Source: SURF-32 sp964648365
GTDB taxonomy: Bacteria; Planctomycetota; Phycisphaerae; UBA1845
DNA length: 36,905 nt
NCBI GenBank assembly: GCA_964648365.1
Contig: CAZYLK010000045.1
Coordinates: forward strand, 1 to 36,905
Direction of reading: 5' to 3'
In this document: positions 15,713 to 23,917 of the stretch, one piece after another
How positions within the stretch are numbered: position 1 is the stretch's first letter
Layout of the letters: each line of letters opens with the position of its first letter
Program-made: the position numbers and the translations under genes
Notes under the pieces: generated by a model
The model's input: only the letters and a program-made list of their open reading frames with translations
The model's database searches: none
Told to the model about the DNA's origin: nothing

Positions 15713-18142
15713 TCACGCCCTGACCTTGTACCCCCACTCGGTCAACCGGTTCTCGAAGGCTTGACGGAAGGCATCCGTATCGGCGTCCACGAGGGTGCGT
15801 TGTTCATCGCCCAGATACGCCCGGACGGTGAGGCTCCGCAGCCCCTCGCCGACGGACTTGCCCTCGTAGGCGTCCACGAACGCGATCCGCCGCAGCAGCG
15901 GATGGGCGAAGGCCGCAAGCTGCGATTCGATCTGTGTGAAGCGCGACGCCGCGGGCACGACGAACGAATAGTCCATCTCCACGATCGGGAACGGCGGAAT
16001 GCGGCCGAGCGCTTCCGTGACCGCGGGCAGCGCCGCCAGGTCGTTCAGCCGCAATTCCGCCCAGACCACGGACCAGGCCGCCAGATGCTCGTCGAGCGCG
16101 CGGCGCAGCTTGAGCGGCAGTGCGCTGACGCGCCCTACGACCCGGTCGCCAATCACGATCGACGCGATCCGCGAATCGTCCTCCCACGGCTGCCGTTCGC
16201 CCGGCCCGCACTCGGTGAAACGCACGCCGCGCGTCAGCCGGTTCCAAGCCCACGCCTCGATGTCGCCTTTCAGATCGCGGAGCAGTTCGTCGTCTCCGCG
16301 CTTCTGCCGCTTGGCGCTGATCGCGGCCAGGTGGCGATATTCGTTGCCGCGGTCGCCGTCGCCGCCGCCCGGCTCGAAAACACTGCCAAGCTCAATCAGC
16401 TTGAACTCTGCCCAGTGGAAGCGATTGAGCGAGATCGCGGGAAGCAGCCCTGGCATCAGGCAACGTCGCAGCAGATGTTGACCTGCGGCGACGCTGTTGC
16501 GCAGCTCCACGCAGTCGCCGGGCTGGATTCCCAGGTGCTCCAGACGGGGCAGGTCGTACCAGATGTAACCGTGGACTTCGTGAAAGCCGCGCGTGCTGAA
16601 CTCCTCCAGCGCACGCTGCTCGAATTCGTGCAACGCGTTCGGCTCGAACCGCCGCATGGTCACGGCCGGCATGACCGGCGTGATCGTGTCATAACCGACG
16701 AACCGGGCGATCTCCTCGATCAAGTCCGCTTCGATGGCGATGTCGCGGGTGGCGCGGAAGCCGGGTACGTCGACGACCAACCGGTCGCCCTCTTCGCGGA
16801 CGCCGAACTCGAGCGGTTCCAGAATGTGCCGTACCTCATCGGTATCGACGGGGCGCCCGACGGTGCGGGCGATCTGCCGCGGCTGCACCGAAACCGCCAC
16901 CGGCGCGGGCGGCGCTGGATAGCAGTCCGACAGACGGCTGGTCAGCGTCATGTTCGGGAACATACCGCGTGCGAGCATGACGAAACGACGGATCGCCCGC
17001 ACGGTATTCTCGGGATCGAGCGATTTCTCGAAGCGGGCGCTGGCGTCGGTGCGCATCCCGAGCGCGGCCGCGCACCGCCGAATCGCGGCGCCTTCGAAGT
17101 TGGCCGATTCCAGCAGCAGTGAGCGCGTGTCCGAACTGACTTCCGTGTCGAAGCCGCCCATGACGCCCGCGATGGCGATCGACCGCCCACCGCACTGGAT
17201 CATCAGGCCGCGGGCGACGGGCATCGCGCGTTCGACGCCGTCGAGCGTCTTGAACTTCTCGCCCGGCTCGCTCCAGGCAACCTCGATGCGATCGACGTGC
17301 GTGCCGTCGAAGGCGTGCATCGGCTGGCCCAGGTCGAGCATCAGGTAGTTGGTCAGATCGACCAGGCCGTAGATGGGTCGCAGACCGACGTGGCCGAGGC
17401 GAAGCTGCATCCACAGCGGCGCCGGGGCGGCGCCGACGTTCTCGAAGCGCAGGCCGCTGTAGCGCGGGCAGGCGCGGGCGTCGTCGATGCTGATCGGGAT
17501 CGCCGGTTTCGACGGGTCGTCGAACGAGGCGACGTCGGCCATCGGGTACGGCTTCAGCGGCACGCCGAAGATGGCCGCCATCTCGCGAGCGATGCCGTAG
17601 TGGCCCCACAGGTCGGGACGGTGGGTAATCGACTTGTTGTCGATCTCGATGACCCAGTCCGGACGGAAGGTGTTGTCGAGCGACGTGCCCGGCTCCACGC
17701 TTTCCGGCAGGAGGATCGCTTCCTGCTCGGCCATGCGGATGCCGAGTTCCTCGCCGGGCAGGATCAATCCGGCACTCTGCCGCCCGGCGACGGTGGCGAT
17801 GCTGATCTGCGCTCTGGCGGCGATGGACGCGCCGGGGGGGGCATACACAACGCAGCAGCCGACGGTCAGATTCGGCGCAATGGTGACGGTTTCGACGGCT
17901 CCGCCGCCCGTATCGAGCGTGACCAGCAGTTGCTTCGCGCCGCCGGACGCGCCGCCGCCGCTGCCCGACAGCGGTGTGATCGTCTGCACCCGCGCCGCGA
18001 TCAAGCCGGACGCGGCTACGTCGATGCGCTCGACGCCCTCGACCTCGGCCGTGGTGCAGGTGAACTTCTCCGCCAGCGCGTGCGGATCGATGTCCGCCGG
18101 AAAGTCGAGAAAGTCGCGAAGCCAAAGGGTGGAGATCAACAT
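15713..18142 (-). CDS. pheT: Phenylalanine--tRNA ligase beta subunit
   Basis: 809 residues, the usual length for PheT, which pairs with PheS in an alpha2-beta2 enzyme that charges tRNA-Phe. The N-terminus (MLISTLWLRDFLDFPADIDPHALAEKFT) and IEIDNKSITHRPDLWGHYGIAREMAAIFG match the family. The B3/B4 editing region, B5 region and C-terminal FDX-ACB domain (PIVEMDYSFVVPA...RTLVDADTDAFRQAFENRLTEWGYKVRA) follow in order. ATG at 18142 fits the conserved N-terminus better than a TTG two codons upstream. A C8 run (coding strand) occurs in the EMAP-like part. pheS is not adjacent in this window, so the two genes are separate here or pheS lies elsewhere. Confidence 0.95.
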   Translation of the reverse strand: MLISTLWLRDFLDFPADIDPHALAEKFTCTTAEVEGVERIDVAASGLIAARVQTITPLSGSGGGASGGAKQLLVTLDTGGGAVETVTIAPNLTVGCCVVYAPPGASIAARAQISIATVAGRQSAGLILPGEELGIRMAEQEAILLPESVEPGTSLDNTFRPDWVIEIDNKSITHRPDLWGHYGIAREMAAIFGVPLKPYPMADVASFDDPSKPAIPISIDDARACPRYSGLRFENVGAAPAPLWMQLRLGHVGLRPIYGLVDLTNYLMLDLGQPMHAFDGTHVDRIEVAWSEPGEKFKTLDGVERAMPVARGLMIQCGGRSIAIAGVMGGFDTEVSSDTRSLLLESANFEGAAIRRCAAALGMRTDASARFEKSLDPENTVRAIRRFVMLARGMFPNMTLTSRLSDCYPAPPAPVAVSVQPRQIARTVGRPVDTDEVRHILEPLEFGVREEGDRLVVDVPGFRATRDIAIEADLIEEIARFVGYDTITPVMPAVTMRRFEPNALHEFEQRALEEFSTRGFHEVHGYIWYDLPRLEHLGIQPGDCVELRNSVAAGQHLLRRCLMPGLLPAISLNRFHWAEFKLIELGSVFEPGGGDGDRGNEYRHLAAISAKRQKRGDDELLRDLKGDIEAWAWNRLTRGVRFTECGPGERQPWEDDSRIASIVIGDRVVGRVSALPLKLRRALDEHLAAWSVVWAELRLNDLAALPAVTEALGRIPPFPIVEMDYSFVVPAASRFTQIESQLAAFAHPLLRRIAFVDAYEGKSVGEGLRSLTVRAYLGDEQRTLVDADTDAFRQAFENRLTEWGYKVRA

Positions 18143-18178
18143 GGGCAATGACTGACTGCGCCGTGTCTACCTGCTGCA

Positions 18179-18232
18179 TGGCACCGGCTCTCAGCCGGTG
18201 GAATCCTGCGTGGCACCAGCATCTGTCCGGTG
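18179..18232. repeat. Two degenerate copies of the CACCGG...CCGGTG palindrome
   Basis: TGGCACCGGCTCTCAGCCGGTG (split as TGGCACCGGCT at 18179 and CTCAGCCGGTG to 18200) and a poorer copy at 18210-18232 lie between pheT and pgsA. They belong to the dispersed family found at 20261-20374 and 29731-30025. Confidence 0.6.
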
Positions 18233-18262
18233 ATTCCGCCGGCAAAGGGCCGATGCTACACG

Positions 18263-18871
18263 CTATCCGCCTTCTTCCAGAATGTACTTCGACCGCACCA
18301 GGTAATGAACCGTCGAAAGGGCCGTCACGATCACCGTCGCCCAGGCCAGCAGCGCCTTGATCGTCACTCCCGTCGCTCCAAGCTGCCAGGCCTGCTCGTG
18401 CGCGACGATCAGCAGGATGGCCGGCGCGGCGACGCTTTGAACCCACATCTTCAGTTTGCCGTGGATCGAAGCGGGAAACTCACGGCCCACGGATTCGTTG
18501 AACCCGCGCAGCCCCGTCACCAGAAGCTCGCGGCCGACGATCACCACCACCATCCACGGCGCGACACGGGTCATACTCTGCCCGTCGCCGGTCGTAAAGT
18601 TCGGCCCTGCCAGCAGGATGAACGTACCGCAGATCAGCACCTTGTCCACCATCGGGTCCAGCACGCGACCCAGCGCGGTGACCTGCCCCCACTTGCGCGC
18701 GAGGTATCCGTCGAGGAAGTCGGTAGCCGCGGTCACGACGAACAGCAACACGCAAACGTCCAGCAGCAGCGTGCTGGGCCGGCGGGCGTCGTACTGGGAC
18801 AGGACGCAGAAAAAGACCACGGCCAGGACAAGGCGGGTCAGGGTGATCTGGTTCGGAACGTTGAGCGCCAT
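18263..18871 (-). CDS. pgsA: CDP-diacylglycerol--glycerol-3-phosphate 3-phosphatidyltransferase
   Basis: 202 residues. It is an integral-membrane CDP-alcohol phosphatidyltransferase making phosphatidylglycerol phosphate, the committed step to phosphatidylglycerol and cardiolipin. The CDP-OH-P signature is complete: D51, D54-G55, A58-R59, G68, D72, D76 (DG-x2-AR-x8-G-x3-D-x3-D). The N-terminus NVPNQITLTRL is typical of PgsA. Several hydrophobic helices follow. The ATG at 18871 shares its A with the rimO stop (TGATG), so translation is coupled. A TTG one codon upstream is possible. PgsA is favoured over other family members by length and by the N-terminus. Confidence 0.88.
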   Translation of the reverse strand: MALNVPNQITLTRLVLAVVFFCVLSQYDARRPSTLLLDVCVLLFVVTAATDFLDGYLARKWGQVTALGRVLDPMVDKVLICGTFILLAGPNFTTGDGQSMTRVAPWMVVVIVGRELLVTGLRGFNESVGREFPASIHGKLKMWVQSVAAPAILLIVAHEQAWQLGATGVTIKALLAWATVIVTALSTVHYLVRSKYILEEGG

Positions 18872-20226
18872 CAAACGACCGGCAACGCGACGCTGATCGG
18901 CTGGGCGACCAGGTCATAATCCTGCCGGCCGGTGCAGCGGACTTCCATGAACGCGCCGACTTCGGTCTCGGCGCCGCGAATGAGCGTGTTCGAGTCTACG
19001 GACGGCGCCTGGCCCTCGTGTCGTGCGACCACCGTGCCGTCCGGCCGGACCTCGTCGACGAGAACGTGGAACCGCTTGCCGATGCGCCGCTCGGCCAGCT
19101 CGAAGGCGACCTCCTGCTGGGCCGTCATCAGCGCCGCGACCCGTTCCTGTTTGACGATTTCGGGGATCTGCCCCTTCATCCGCCCGGCGGGCGTGTCCGG
19201 CTCCAGCGAATACGGAAAGACCCCGAGGGCGTCGAACTTGAAGTCGCGGATGAAATCCACCAGTTCGCTGAACTCCTCGTCGGTCTCGCCCGGGAAACCC
19301 GCGATCATGGTCGTGCGGATGGTCACGCCCGGGATGCGGTCGCGGATGCGGCCGAGGAGATCCTCCGTCTCGCTTCGGTTGATGCGACGATACATCGCCT
19401 TCAGGATGCGGCTGTTGATGTGCTGCAGCGGGATGTCGATGTAGCGGCACACGCTTTCGCACTCGTCGATGGCATCGAGCATCTCGTCCGTCAGCACGGA
19501 CGGATAGACGTACATCAGCCGCACCCAGGCCAACCCGTCGATTGCATCAAGCTGGCGCAGCAGGCCCGTCAGGTTGACCGAGCCGGTCAGGTCGTCGCCG
19601 TAGCTGGTGGTGTCCTGGCCGATGAGGCTGATCTCGACCGCGCCGTCGGAGAGCAGTTCGCGCGCCTCGCGCACGATCAGTTCCGCCGGCTTGCTGTGCA
19701 TCGGGCCGCGGATCGACGGAATGGTGCAGAACGTACACTTCTGGTTGCACCCTTCGCTGATGCGCAGATAGGCATAGTGATGCGGCGTGATGCGCAGGCG
19801 GGCGGTGTCGATCTGCGTAAACGGGTGATAGTCGGCCAGGTAGATGTCCGGCGCCGCCTTGCGGTCGCGTTTACCGGTGACGGCGCGCACGATGTCGTCG
19901 CGGTTGTTGACGCCGACGAGCGCGTCGATGCCGGGGGCCTGCTTGAGCAGTTCGTTCTTGTCCCGTTGAACCAGGCAGCCGGCGACCACCACCCGCTTCG
20001 GCCCGCCGGCCTTCTTGGCGGCGATGGCGGCCTTGATTTCCGTTACCGCTTCCGTGCGGGACGCCTCGAGGAAGCCGCAGGTGTTGATGACGACCACGTC
20101 GGCGCTGGATTCGTCAGAGGTCAGGGCGCAGCCGGCCTCGGCGAGGAGCCCGAGCATCTTCTCGGAGTCGACGAGGTTCTTGGCACAGCCAAGGGAGACG
20201 AATGATACGGTGGTCGGTCGGGGCAT
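18871..20226 (-). CDS. rimO: Ribosomal protein uS12 methylthiotransferase RimO
   Basis: 451 residues. Radical-SAM methylthiotransferase that thiomethylates an aspartate of ribosomal protein uS12. The N-terminal domain carries C14, C50 and C84 for one 4Fe-4S cluster (SLGCAKNLVDSE, INTCGFLEAS, VAGCLVQRD). The radical-SAM site is EGCNQKCTFCTIP (C160, C164, C167). A C-terminal TRAM domain follows. SLGCAKNLVDSE and the SDG/LIGQDTTSYG context distinguish RimO from MiaB. The frame remains open upstream into palindromic repeats, but the ATG at 20226 (MPRPTTVSFVSLGC) fits the family. It forms a coupled pair with pgsA. Confidence 0.93.
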   Translation of the reverse strand: MPRPTTVSFVSLGCAKNLVDSEKMLGLLAEAGCALTSDESSADVVVINTCGFLEASRTEAVTEIKAAIAAKKAGGPKRVVVAGCLVQRDKNELLKQAPGIDALVGVNNRDDIVRAVTGKRDRKAAPDIYLADYHPFTQIDTARLRITPHHYAYLRISEGCNQKCTFCTIPSIRGPMHSKPAELIVREARELLSDGAVEISLIGQDTTSYGDDLTGSVNLTGLLRQLDAIDGLAWVRLMYVYPSVLTDEMLDAIDECESVCRYIDIPLQHINSRILKAMYRRINRSETEDLLGRIRDRIPGVTIRTTMIAGFPGETDEEFSELVDFIRDFKFDALGVFPYSLEPDTPAGRMKGQIPEIVKQERVAALMTAQQEVAFELAERRIGKRFHVLVDEVRPDGTVVARHEGQAPSVDSNTLIRGAETEVGAFMEVRCTGRQDYDLVAQPISVALPVV

Positions 20227-20260
20227 CGTAGATGTCGTCGATCGTCGTCCGGCGCTCGCA

Positions 20261-20374
20261 CACCGGTTGAAAACCGGTGCCACATAAGAGCCCCCGCATT
20301 CGTGCGGGGGTCCACCGGTTACAAACCGGTGCCACAAGGCGCCACACCGCGCGCACCGGCTGAACGCCGGCGCC
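20261..20374. repeat. Composite palindromic repeat: CACCGGTT units around a stable hairpin
   Basis: CACCGGTTGAAAACCGGTG (20261-20279) and CACCGGTTACAAACCGGTG (20313-20331), each followed by CCACA, flank the hairpin CCCCCGCA-TTCG-TGCGGGGG (20291-20310). A third, degenerate copy is at 20354-20374. The block fills the gap between the GNAT gene and rimO and may act as terminator or mRNA-end hairpins. It is the same family as the array at 29731-30025. Confidence 0.8.
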
Positions 20375-20389
20375 GCGCCAGTCCGGATT

Positions 20390-20953
20390 CTAGCGGGAGT
20401 TGCGTGTCCGGGCTAACAGCAACTGGAACGGGTACTCCCGCGAGTCGTTTGAGTCGTGCAGCGGTCGCTCGCCGGGCAGCCGCGTGAATCCCAGGCGCTC
20501 ATACAGGCGGTGCGCCGCGTCGAACCGCGTGTCGCTCCACAGAAAGAGCCGCACGCAGCCGGCCGCCCTCGCCTTTTCCACCACAAAGCCGGTTAACGCC
20601 GCCCCGACGCCCTGCCTCCGCAGCCGCGGGTGTACGTAAAGCGTTTTCAGTTCCGCCTCGCGACCCTCCACAAGCAGCCCGACGCTCGCGCCGACCCCGT
20701 CCGCGTCGGCGACGACCCACAGCCGGCCGCCGTGCGACCGAAAATAGGCGCACGGATCAACGAGGTGCGGCTCGTCCTCCTCGACTCGTAAAGTCAGGCC
20801 GTATTCAGCATAACAAGTCGAAATCAGGTCGAGCAAACCCGACCGGTCGGCGGGCGTGATCGGACGCGGCGAAACCGCGGTTCCCTGCCCCCCGCGCGAG
20901 CGACCACCACGGGCATCTTCAACGCAGCCAGGCTCGTGAGGCGATTGCCGCAT
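20390..20953 (-). CDS. GNAT-family N-acetyltransferase
   Basis: 187 residues. It transfers an acetyl group from acetyl-CoA to an amine. The acetyl-CoA-binding motif A is visible as LKTLYVHPRLRRQGVGAALTGFVVEKARAAG (RRQGVG), followed by LFLWSDTRFDAAHRLYERLGFTRL, the usual motif B ending (YERLGF). About 25 N-terminal residues look poorly conserved and the true start may be internal. It lies 12 bases after the last amidohydrolase gene and may be the end of that operon. Substrate unknown. Confidence 0.82.
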   Translation of the reverse strand: MRQSPHEPGCVEDARGGRSRGGQGTAVSPRPITPADRSGLLDLISTCYAEYGLTLRVEEDEPHLVDPCAYFRSHGGRLWVVADADGVGASVGLLVEGREAELKTLYVHPRLRRQGVGAALTGFVVEKARAAGCVRLFLWSDTRFDAAHRLYERLGFTRLPGERPLHDSNDSREYPFQLLLARTRNSR

Positions 20954-20965
20954 CCGGGGTGCCCA

Positions 20966-22384
20966 TCAATCGCCGGTCGAAGCGACCTCGTCGCCGAGGC
21001 GCCGCGGCCAGTAGTCCACCGGCGCTGGCTTGTCCCGATCCTCGTCAGGCCGGATGTGCTTGTAGAGCGAATCCTTGTCCTTGTCGTAGGCGATCCGACC
21101 GTTGACGACGGCCCAGCGGACGTGCGTCATGTAGTGCAGGATGTCGCCGTCGGTAATGGCGAGGTCCGCATCTTTGCCGACCTCGATCGAGCCGACGCGA
21201 TGATCGACGCCCAGAATCCGGGCGGCATCGATGGTGATCGCCTTCAATGCCGCGTCCGCCGGCAGCCCGCCGCGGATGCCAAAGGCCGCTTCCATCGCCA
21301 GGTGCAACAGGTCGCGCCCGGCCACGCCCCATGTCGTGATCGCCGTGTTGCCCGGCACGATCGCCAGCGGCACCCCGTGGGCGTGCAGAATCGCGGCGTT
21401 TTCGATGGACGAGCCGTTGGCGCGGACGTAGCGATCGTCGCGGGAGATTCGATCGCGCGGCGAAACAACCGCCCGCACGCCCGCACGCCCCATCTGCGAC
21501 GCGACCGTCCAGCCTTCCCACGCGCCGCGGATGATGATCTCGATGCCGTACTGACGCGCGAGATCGCACAACTCGAGGATTTCGTGCGCCCGGTTCGCGT
21601 TCGCCACGGCCAGGGCCTCATGCTTGAGGAGCTTGAGGTGCTGCTGAGCGGCGCCGCGGATCCACTTGTCGTCCGGCGCCTTGGCGTCCGGGTCGTTCTT
21701 CTTTTCGCGTTCGTAGGCTTCGACGTCGCGCATGTGCTGGCGAAGCTTGTCGAACGACTCGCGCAGGCGGCGCCGGGCTTCGGGCGATCCGGTGTCGTAG
21801 CTGAGGTTAACAAAGGCGTCCGTACGGATGACGTGATCGTCCAGCGTGCCGTAGGTCACTTTCGCAACGGTATCGCCCGAGAGGACGGTGGTCATGCCGC
21901 CGGCGAGCGCGAGCGTCATGTTGAGGCCGTAGAGATCGGTATTGTCCTCGACCGGCTCGCGGCCCACCACGCCGTTGCTGCCCGCCGCGACCAGGCCGGG
22001 ATAGACCTGGAAGGCCGATGCGTCGAGATGTTCGGCATCTTCCGGGACTTTGACGTCCGTGCCGATGGCGGCGATCTTGCCGTTCTTGCACAGGATCGTC
22101 ACGTTGCGCAGTTCCGGGCCGGTGACGGTGTGGACGACGCCGGCCTTGACGGCGAGGTAGCGGTCGGGTTCTTCCTTCTCTTCGTCCTCGGCTTTGTCTT
22201 CTTCGTCTGTGGCTTTTTTCTCCGCCTGGTCGGCCTTGGCCGCGGGCTTGTCGCCGGGTTTGGGCTGCGGCTTGGGCGGGTCGTCGGCCTGCGTCACCGA
22301 GAGCGTCGCCAGCGCGAATATCAGGGCCAGTTTGACAGCTCGCCGGCCGGATAGTGAGTCTGACGTTTGACGGGAGTGGTTCAT
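20966..22384 (-). CDS. Amidohydrolase-superfamily pseudoenzyme, secreted (run gene 8)
   Basis: 472 residues; last of the eight amidohydrolase genes in transcription order. Signal peptide about 1-33, then a Lys/Glu/Pro/Asp-rich linker (34-75), then an amidohydrolase (COG1228-like) barrel. The expected D-x-H-x-H after PGL reads A133-A-G135-S-N137, so both metal histidines and the Asp are gone. At beta-5 the usual H is replaced (ALAVANANRAHEI), and at beta-6 the segment is IIIRGAWEGWTV. The C-terminal composite motif is intact: RILGVDHRVGSIEVGKDADLAITDGD. It is thus predicted to be catalytically dead and perhaps structural. Its ATG overlaps the stop of the previous gene as ATGA. The GNAT gene follows after 12 bases. 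Confidence 0.85.
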   Translation of the reverse strand: MNHSRQTSDSLSGRRAVKLALIFALATLSVTQADDPPKPQPKPGDKPAAKADQAEKKATDEEDKAEDEEKEEPDRYLAVKAGVVHTVTGPELRNVTILCKNGKIAAIGTDVKVPEDAEHLDASAFQVYPGLVAAGSNGVVGREPVEDNTDLYGLNMTLALAGGMTTVLSGDTVAKVTYGTLDDHVIRTDAFVNLSYDTGSPEARRRLRESFDKLRQHMRDVEAYEREKKNDPDAKAPDDKWIRGAAQQHLKLLKHEALAVANANRAHEILELCDLARQYGIEIIIRGAWEGWTVASQMGRAGVRAVVSPRDRISRDDRYVRANGSSIENAAILHAHGVPLAIVPGNTAITTWGVAGRDLLHLAMEAAFGIRGGLPADAALKAITIDAARILGVDHRVGSIEVGKDADLAITDGDILHYMTHVRWAVVNGRIAYDKDKDSLYKHIRPDEDRDKPAPVDYWPRRLGDEVASTGD

Positions 22385-23838
22385 CTCGACTCATCCTCCC
22401 AGACGATCTTGCCGCCGATCATGACGCGGGTGACGCGGCTTTCCGGCACCAGCGGGTCGCTGTCGAAAAAGACGATGTCCGCGTCCTTGCCCTTCTCCAG
22501 GCTGCCCAGCGAATCGCCCAGGCCCACGACCCGGGCCGGGTGCAGCGTCATGGCTTTCAGCGCCGCCTCGCGCGAGAGGCCGGCGCGGACGAGGTCGGCG
22601 ACGCGGGCGCGGACGCGCTCGTATTCGGTCGGCCAGTCGGCCAGCGGTTCGAAGGCGACGGTGCAGCCGGCGCGGTTCAGCCGGTCGGCGACGTTGTAGC
22701 GGACCACCGAGTCCCGCATGTAGTCCACCCGCGGGCCGATCACGACCTGCGCCTTGCGCTGGCCGAGATCCTCGATGATGTGGTGATAGTCCGTCAGGTA
22801 GTTCGGCGTCAGGTAGTACTGATGGGCGACGTCTTCGTAGGGTTTGAGCACGTCGTCCAGATGGCGCAGATCGGAAGCGGCGCCCAGTTCGATCAGCACC
22901 GGCACCTTTGCTTCCTTCTGGATCAGATCGACGAAGGGCTGATGGGCCGGGTCGATGGGCGGCGGCGTGAAGACTTCTTCCTTGGGTGCTTCCGCCTTTG
23001 CCTCATCGTCCTTCTTGGGCGGCGCTGCAAGGTCTGTCGCCGCAATGTTTGAGGATGCTGTCACCTCGACCGGCTCGCCGCCGGCGCCCGCGTCCGTGAT
23101 TCCCTCAGCCGACTTGCCGCCTTCCGGCTTGGGCGGAGGTTTCTGCTCCTGCTTTTTCTTTTCTTCCTCTTCCTTCTTCTTGGCCTCGGCCTTTTCTTTC
23201 TGCTTCTTGTCCCACTCCTCGCGGGCCTTCTTGACCTTCTCGATTTCCTTCTTGGCCTTCTCGAACGCGCCGCGCAGGACGCGCTTGTCGCGGCCGGTGT
23301 CGTTGAAGGTCACGCGAAGATACGAAGCGTCGAGGATCGGCGCCGGGCCATCCGGCCCGCCGGTTCGATACACCGTCGCAACGCCCGTCGCGCCGGTCCC
23401 GTCCGGATAGAACGCCGCGGCCGTGAAGCCGTTCTTGAGCAGCTCGTCGAACTCGATCAGCGCAGGATACATCTCGTCGGCCGCACGCAGATCACCGTGT
23501 ACGCCGCGCCGATTGTAGCCCGGCAGCCCGAAGCGGGTGCGCGGGTGGACCATGCCGGGCATGATCGTCTCGGCCGGGGCGTCGATGACCTCTGCGCCGT
23601 CCGGCGCTTCGACCTCGCGCCCCCCCACCAGCCGCACCTTGCCGTCCGCGATGACAACCGTGCCGGGGCGGAACTCCTCGCCCGACACAGTTATGACACG
23701 GCCGGCATGGATGACGACAAAATGCTCCCCGTCATCACCGGCAAAGCCGCTGCGTCCCGTAAGCGCCACCGCCGCGGCCACGACCAACAGCCCGCGCGAG
23801 CGTTTCGCACGCCTCAAGCCGCGCCGCCCCACCGTCAT
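22381..23838 (-). CDS. Amidohydrolase-superfamily pseudoenzyme with charged coiled-coil insert (run gene 7)
   Basis: 485 residues from ATG at 23838. The signal peptide is MTVGRRGLRRAKRSRGLLVV...GFAG. The HxH segment reads PGMVHPRTRFG, with R100 and R102 in place of both histidines. The beta-5 and beta-6 segments lack metal His. A ~100-residue Lys/Glu/Pro-rich coiled-coil insert (EKAKKEIEKVKKAREEWDKKQ onward) splits the barrel. The ending VVGLGDSLGSLEKGKDADIVFFDSDPL is intact. ATGs in the same frame also occur at 23859, 23880 and 23901, each contributed by the upstream heptamer array, so the N-terminus is uncertain. 23838 is chosen because the signal peptide begins there. A G7 run occurs near 23620. 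Confidence 0.82.
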   Translation of the reverse strand: MTVGRRGLRRAKRSRGLLVVAAAVALTGRSGFAGDDGEHFVVIHAGRVITVSGEEFRPGTVVIADGKVRLVGGREVEAPDGAEVIDAPAETIMPGMVHPRTRFGLPGYNRRGVHGDLRAADEMYPALIEFDELLKNGFTAAAFYPDGTGATGVATVYRTGGPDGPAPILDASYLRVTFNDTGRDKRVLRGAFEKAKKEIEKVKKAREEWDKKQKEKAEAKKKEEEEKKKQEQKPPPKPEGGKSAEGITDAGAGGEPVEVTASSNIAATDLAAPPKKDDEAKAEAPKEEVFTPPPIDPAHQPFVDLIQKEAKVPVLIELGAASDLRHLDDVLKPYEDVAHQYYLTPNYLTDYHHIIEDLGQRKAQVVIGPRVDYMRDSVVRYNVADRLNRAGCTVAFEPLADWPTEYERVRARVADLVRAGLSREAALKAMTLHPARVVGLGDSLGSLEKGKDADIVFFDSDPLVPESRVTRVMIGGKIVWEDESR

Positions 23839-23912
23839 TCGACATTCGACATTCGACATTCGACATTCCACCGTCGACATTCGACATTCCACCGTCGACA
23901 TTCGACATTCCA
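23836..23912. repeat. Heptamer (ATTCGAC) tandem array with 21-base higher-order unit
   Basis: ATTCGAC units repeat at 23837, 23844, 23851 and 23858. A 21-base unit (ATTCCAC CGTCGAC ATTCGAC) then repeats about 2.3 times to 23912. It fills the whole gap between the third-to-last and second-to-last amidohydrolase genes. Read on the minus strand it is GTCGAAT-rich, and every third unit gives an in-frame ATG. The three-frame peptide VECRMS seen upstream of the signal peptide is made by it. Confidence 0.9.
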
Positions 23913-23917
23913 CCGCC

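Noticed and set aside
20227..20337. 37-residue upstream extension of rimO
   Set aside because: It translates palindromic repeats (VAPVFNRC-type peptide) and is not part of the protein family.
20936..22354. 472-codon open frame on the plus strand
   Set aside because: It is antisense to an amidohydrolase gene with intact signature motifs. No domain or ribosome site is seen.
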